DNA of 14,916 nucleotides from Baffinella frigidus (lineage: Eukaryota; Cryptophyceae; Cryptomonadales; Baffinellaceae): NCBI GenBank assembly GCA_026770585.1, contig MU646814.1, forward strand, positions 1 through 14,916, written 5' to 3'. Shown in pieces: positions 14,033 to 14,916 of the stretch (its first letter is position 1; each line of letters begins with the position of its first letter). The notes beneath the pieces were generated by a model. The model did no database searches, was not told where the DNA came from, and saw nothing but the letters and a program-made list of their open reading frames with translations. The translations under genes and the position numbers were made by a program.

Positions 14033-14144
14033 CGCAGACACGAGCGTGGTCCCGTCGGGGCTCTGCGCCATGTGCAACACCCGCGCCTGTTTCAGGAAAT
14101 AGATGGACGCGAAATGTGTCAGCAAAGGAGCCATCTATTCGACC
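14033..14144 (-). pseudogene. Cdc20/Cdh1-like WD40 exon fragment, copy 1
   Basis: On the minus strand, 14086-14033 reads ARVLHMAQSPDGTTLVSA. The RVL-x-(L/M)A-x-SPDG-xx-(V/L)(V/A)(S/T) pattern is typical of the last WD40 repeat of Cdc20/Fizzy-type activators of the anaphase-promoting complex, where it is normally followed by a DETLRFW-like stretch. That stretch is missing: homology stops where the TTTAGGG array begins. Just before it is an acceptor-like site (a pyrimidine-rich stretch, then CCTGAAACAG) with an upstream CTGAC branch-point-like word (about 14116-14120), also present in copy 2. So this is an intron end plus part of an exon. Family assignment rests on this short motif only; another WD40 protein is possible. 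Confidence 0.5.
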
Positions 14145-14166
14145 TTCTGGTGTAGGGAGTTACTGC

Positions 14167-14232
14167 TAAATGGGTTTCTCGCTCGTAAGAAACCGCCGCC
14201 TCCTAGGACCCTACAGTAGGGATATGCCTAGA
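14167..14232. mobile_element. Half of a family E element
   Basis: TAAATGGGTTTCTCGCTCGT, AAGAAACCGCC and TCCTAGGACCCTACAGTAGG align with the left half of family E in the copy-4 orientation. The right terminal repeat is absent; the sequence instead passes into GCGCCTGTTTCGGG, a small remnant of the WD40 unit. Confidence 0.6.
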
Positions 14233-14258
14233 GCGCCTGTTTCGGGTTTCGTGTTTAG

Positions 14259-14411
14259 CCACACAGCGGGCTACGAGGTGATTTCCGGCCCAAATCGGGC
14301 CACCTTTCCGTTACCTGAAACTCCCTTATGTCCCTACGGATTGCCTACGTTAGAGTCCTAGGACTTATCGCTTATGTTGCATTCAAAATCCTTTCGAAGT
14401 CCGCTGTGTGG
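14259..14411 (+). mobile_element. Family F element, copy 1
   Basis: Ends CCACACAGCGG and CCGCTGTGTGG are complementary; just inside are CTACGAGG and TCGAAGT. Interior: GGCCCAAATCGGGCCACCTT, GGATTGCCTACGTTAGAGTC, CTAGGACTTATCGCTTATG. It is 153 bp, repeated as a direct neighbour at 14531 and inverted at 7708-8052. It touches the WD40 fragment copy 2 on its right. Confidence 0.8.
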
Positions 14412-14519
14412 GACACCAACGTGGTCCCGTCCGGGCTCTGCGCCATGTTCAGAACCCGCGCCTGTTTCAGGAAATAGATGGACGCGAACGTTGTCAGCAA
14501 AGGAGCCATCTATTCGACC
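14411..14519 (-). pseudogene. Cdc20/Cdh1-like WD40 exon fragment, copy 2
   Basis: Minus strand 14461-14411 reads ARVLNMAQSPDGTTLVS, preceded by the same CTGAAACAG acceptor-like site and CTGAC word as copy 1. The reading ends at the family F element, which follows immediately after the codon for S. It cannot encode a complete blade. Together with F it forms a direct repeat of about 272 bp with the next copy. Confidence 0.5.
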
Positions 14520-14530
14520 TGCGGGTTTAG

Positions 14531-14674
14531 CCACACAGCGGGCTACGAGGGGATTTCCGGGCCAAGTCGGGCCACCTTTCTGTCCCCCCTATGTGCGTAC
14601 GGATTGCCTACCGTAGGGTCCTAGGTCTTGTTGCTTATGGTGCATTCAAAATCCTTTCGAAGTCCGCTGTGTGG
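14531..14674 (+). mobile_element. Family F element, copy 2
   Basis: Same ends as copy 1 and the same preceding GTTTAG and following GACACCA. Interior slightly shorter (CCTTTCTGTCCCCCCTATGT), with GGATTGCCTACCGTAGGGTC and CATTCAAAATCCTTTCGAAG. Identical flanks on both sides show that F and the WD40 fragment were duplicated as one unit. Confidence 0.8.
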
Positions 14675-14870
14675 GACACCAGCGTGGTCCCGTCCTTATC
14701 TCAGAAAAGGACCTAAAAGTCCTTTTCCTAAGTCAACCCCCCAACAAATCCGTCAACTTATTCTTTACTCTACGCATAAGTTGACGGATTTGTAGGGGAG
14801 TTGACTTTAGGAAAAGGACTTCTAAAAGTCCTTTTCTGAGATAAGTCCGGGTTCTGGGCCCGCGCCTGTT
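14675..14870 (-). pseudogene. Cdc20/Cdh1-like WD40 exon fragment, copy 3, split
   Basis: GACACCAGCGTGGTCCCGTCC (14675-14695) continues after the inserted element as GGGTTCTGGGCCCGCGCCTG (14849-14868). Compared with copy 2 it has lost about 12 bases in the middle as well. The intron-side sequence is not retained beyond GCCTGTTTGG. It is clearly non-functional. Confidence 0.55.
14696..14844. mobile_element. 149-bp palindromic MITE with GTCC target duplication
   Basis: The arms begin TTATCTCAGAAAAGGAC and are complementary over about 66 bp each with only a few mismatches, around a spacer of about 16 nt (TTCTTTACTCTACGCA). GTCC stands on both sides (14692-14695 and 14845-14848), and removing the element plus one GTCC restores the sequence of copy 2. 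Each arm contains its own small hairpin (GAAAAGGAC/GTCCTTTTC). It carries no coding capacity. Confidence 0.88.
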
Positions 14871-14887
14871 TGGCGTTTCGTTTTTTG

Positions 14888-14916
14888 TTTTTCGTTTTTC
14901 GGGTTTGGGATTTGGG
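14888..14916 (+). repeat. Start of another degenerate telomere-like tract
   Basis: TTTTTCGTTTTTCGGG leads into GGGTTTGGGATTTGGG at the window edge, similar to the variants in T1-T3. Too short to judge further. Confidence 0.5.

Overview
This is eukaryotic DNA, most likely a subtelomere-like or otherwise repeat-dense region of a protist or alga whose telomere unit is TTTAGGG. No bacterial operon, rRNA, tRNA or CRISPR is visible. Long tracts of perfect and degenerate TTTAGGG (or CCCTAAA) occur at about 1-325, 2938-3525, 6348-6938, 9772-10186, 10287-11050, 13631-14032 and at the right edge. TTTAGGG telomeres occur in plants, green algae, coccidian apicomplexans and related alveolates. An alveolate or alga is my best guess, but the sequence does not settle it.

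Layout. The left two thirds look like repeated modules of about 3.4 kb: telomere-like tract, then a GC-rich repeat R, then (modules 2 and 3) a gene and a miniature inverted-repeat element, then the next telomere-like tract. Module 1 (1-2937) has no recognisable gene and is full of dispersed repeat pieces. Module 2 (2938-6347) carries a nested GC-rich minisatellite and an intronless ORF at 5013-5636. Module 3 (6348-9771) carries the paralogous ORF at 8796-9428. The two ORFs share conserved blocks, differ mainly by in-frame indels and are the best-supported genes here. Their function is unrecognised.

From 9772 to 11562 a TTTAGGG array faces a CCCTAAA array. Between and inside these tracts are exon-like segments (10191-10278 and 10575-10676 join in phase with GT-AG borders) and a longer ORF at 11104-11562. 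The stretch 11563-12670 has no gene but holds many copies of a GTAGTAAACTGGG-like motif around a perfect 24-bp inverted repeat. The right end (12681-14916) holds a 22-bp tandem repeat, two adjacent copies of the main element (family E), a small ORF (13463-13630), another TTTAGGG array, and three decayed minus-strand copies of one exon. That exon encodes the WD40 signature ARVL-x-MAQSPDGTTLVS, which resembles the last blade of Cdc20/Cdh1 activators. The copies are interleaved with another element family (F), and the last is split by a 149-bp palindromic element with a GTCC target duplication.

The dominant theme is non-autonomous inverted-repeat elements (at least six families, several nested) inserted into telomere-like, duplicated DNA that also carries a small paralogous gene family. 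No transposase gene is visible, so any mobilising enzyme must be encoded elsewhere.
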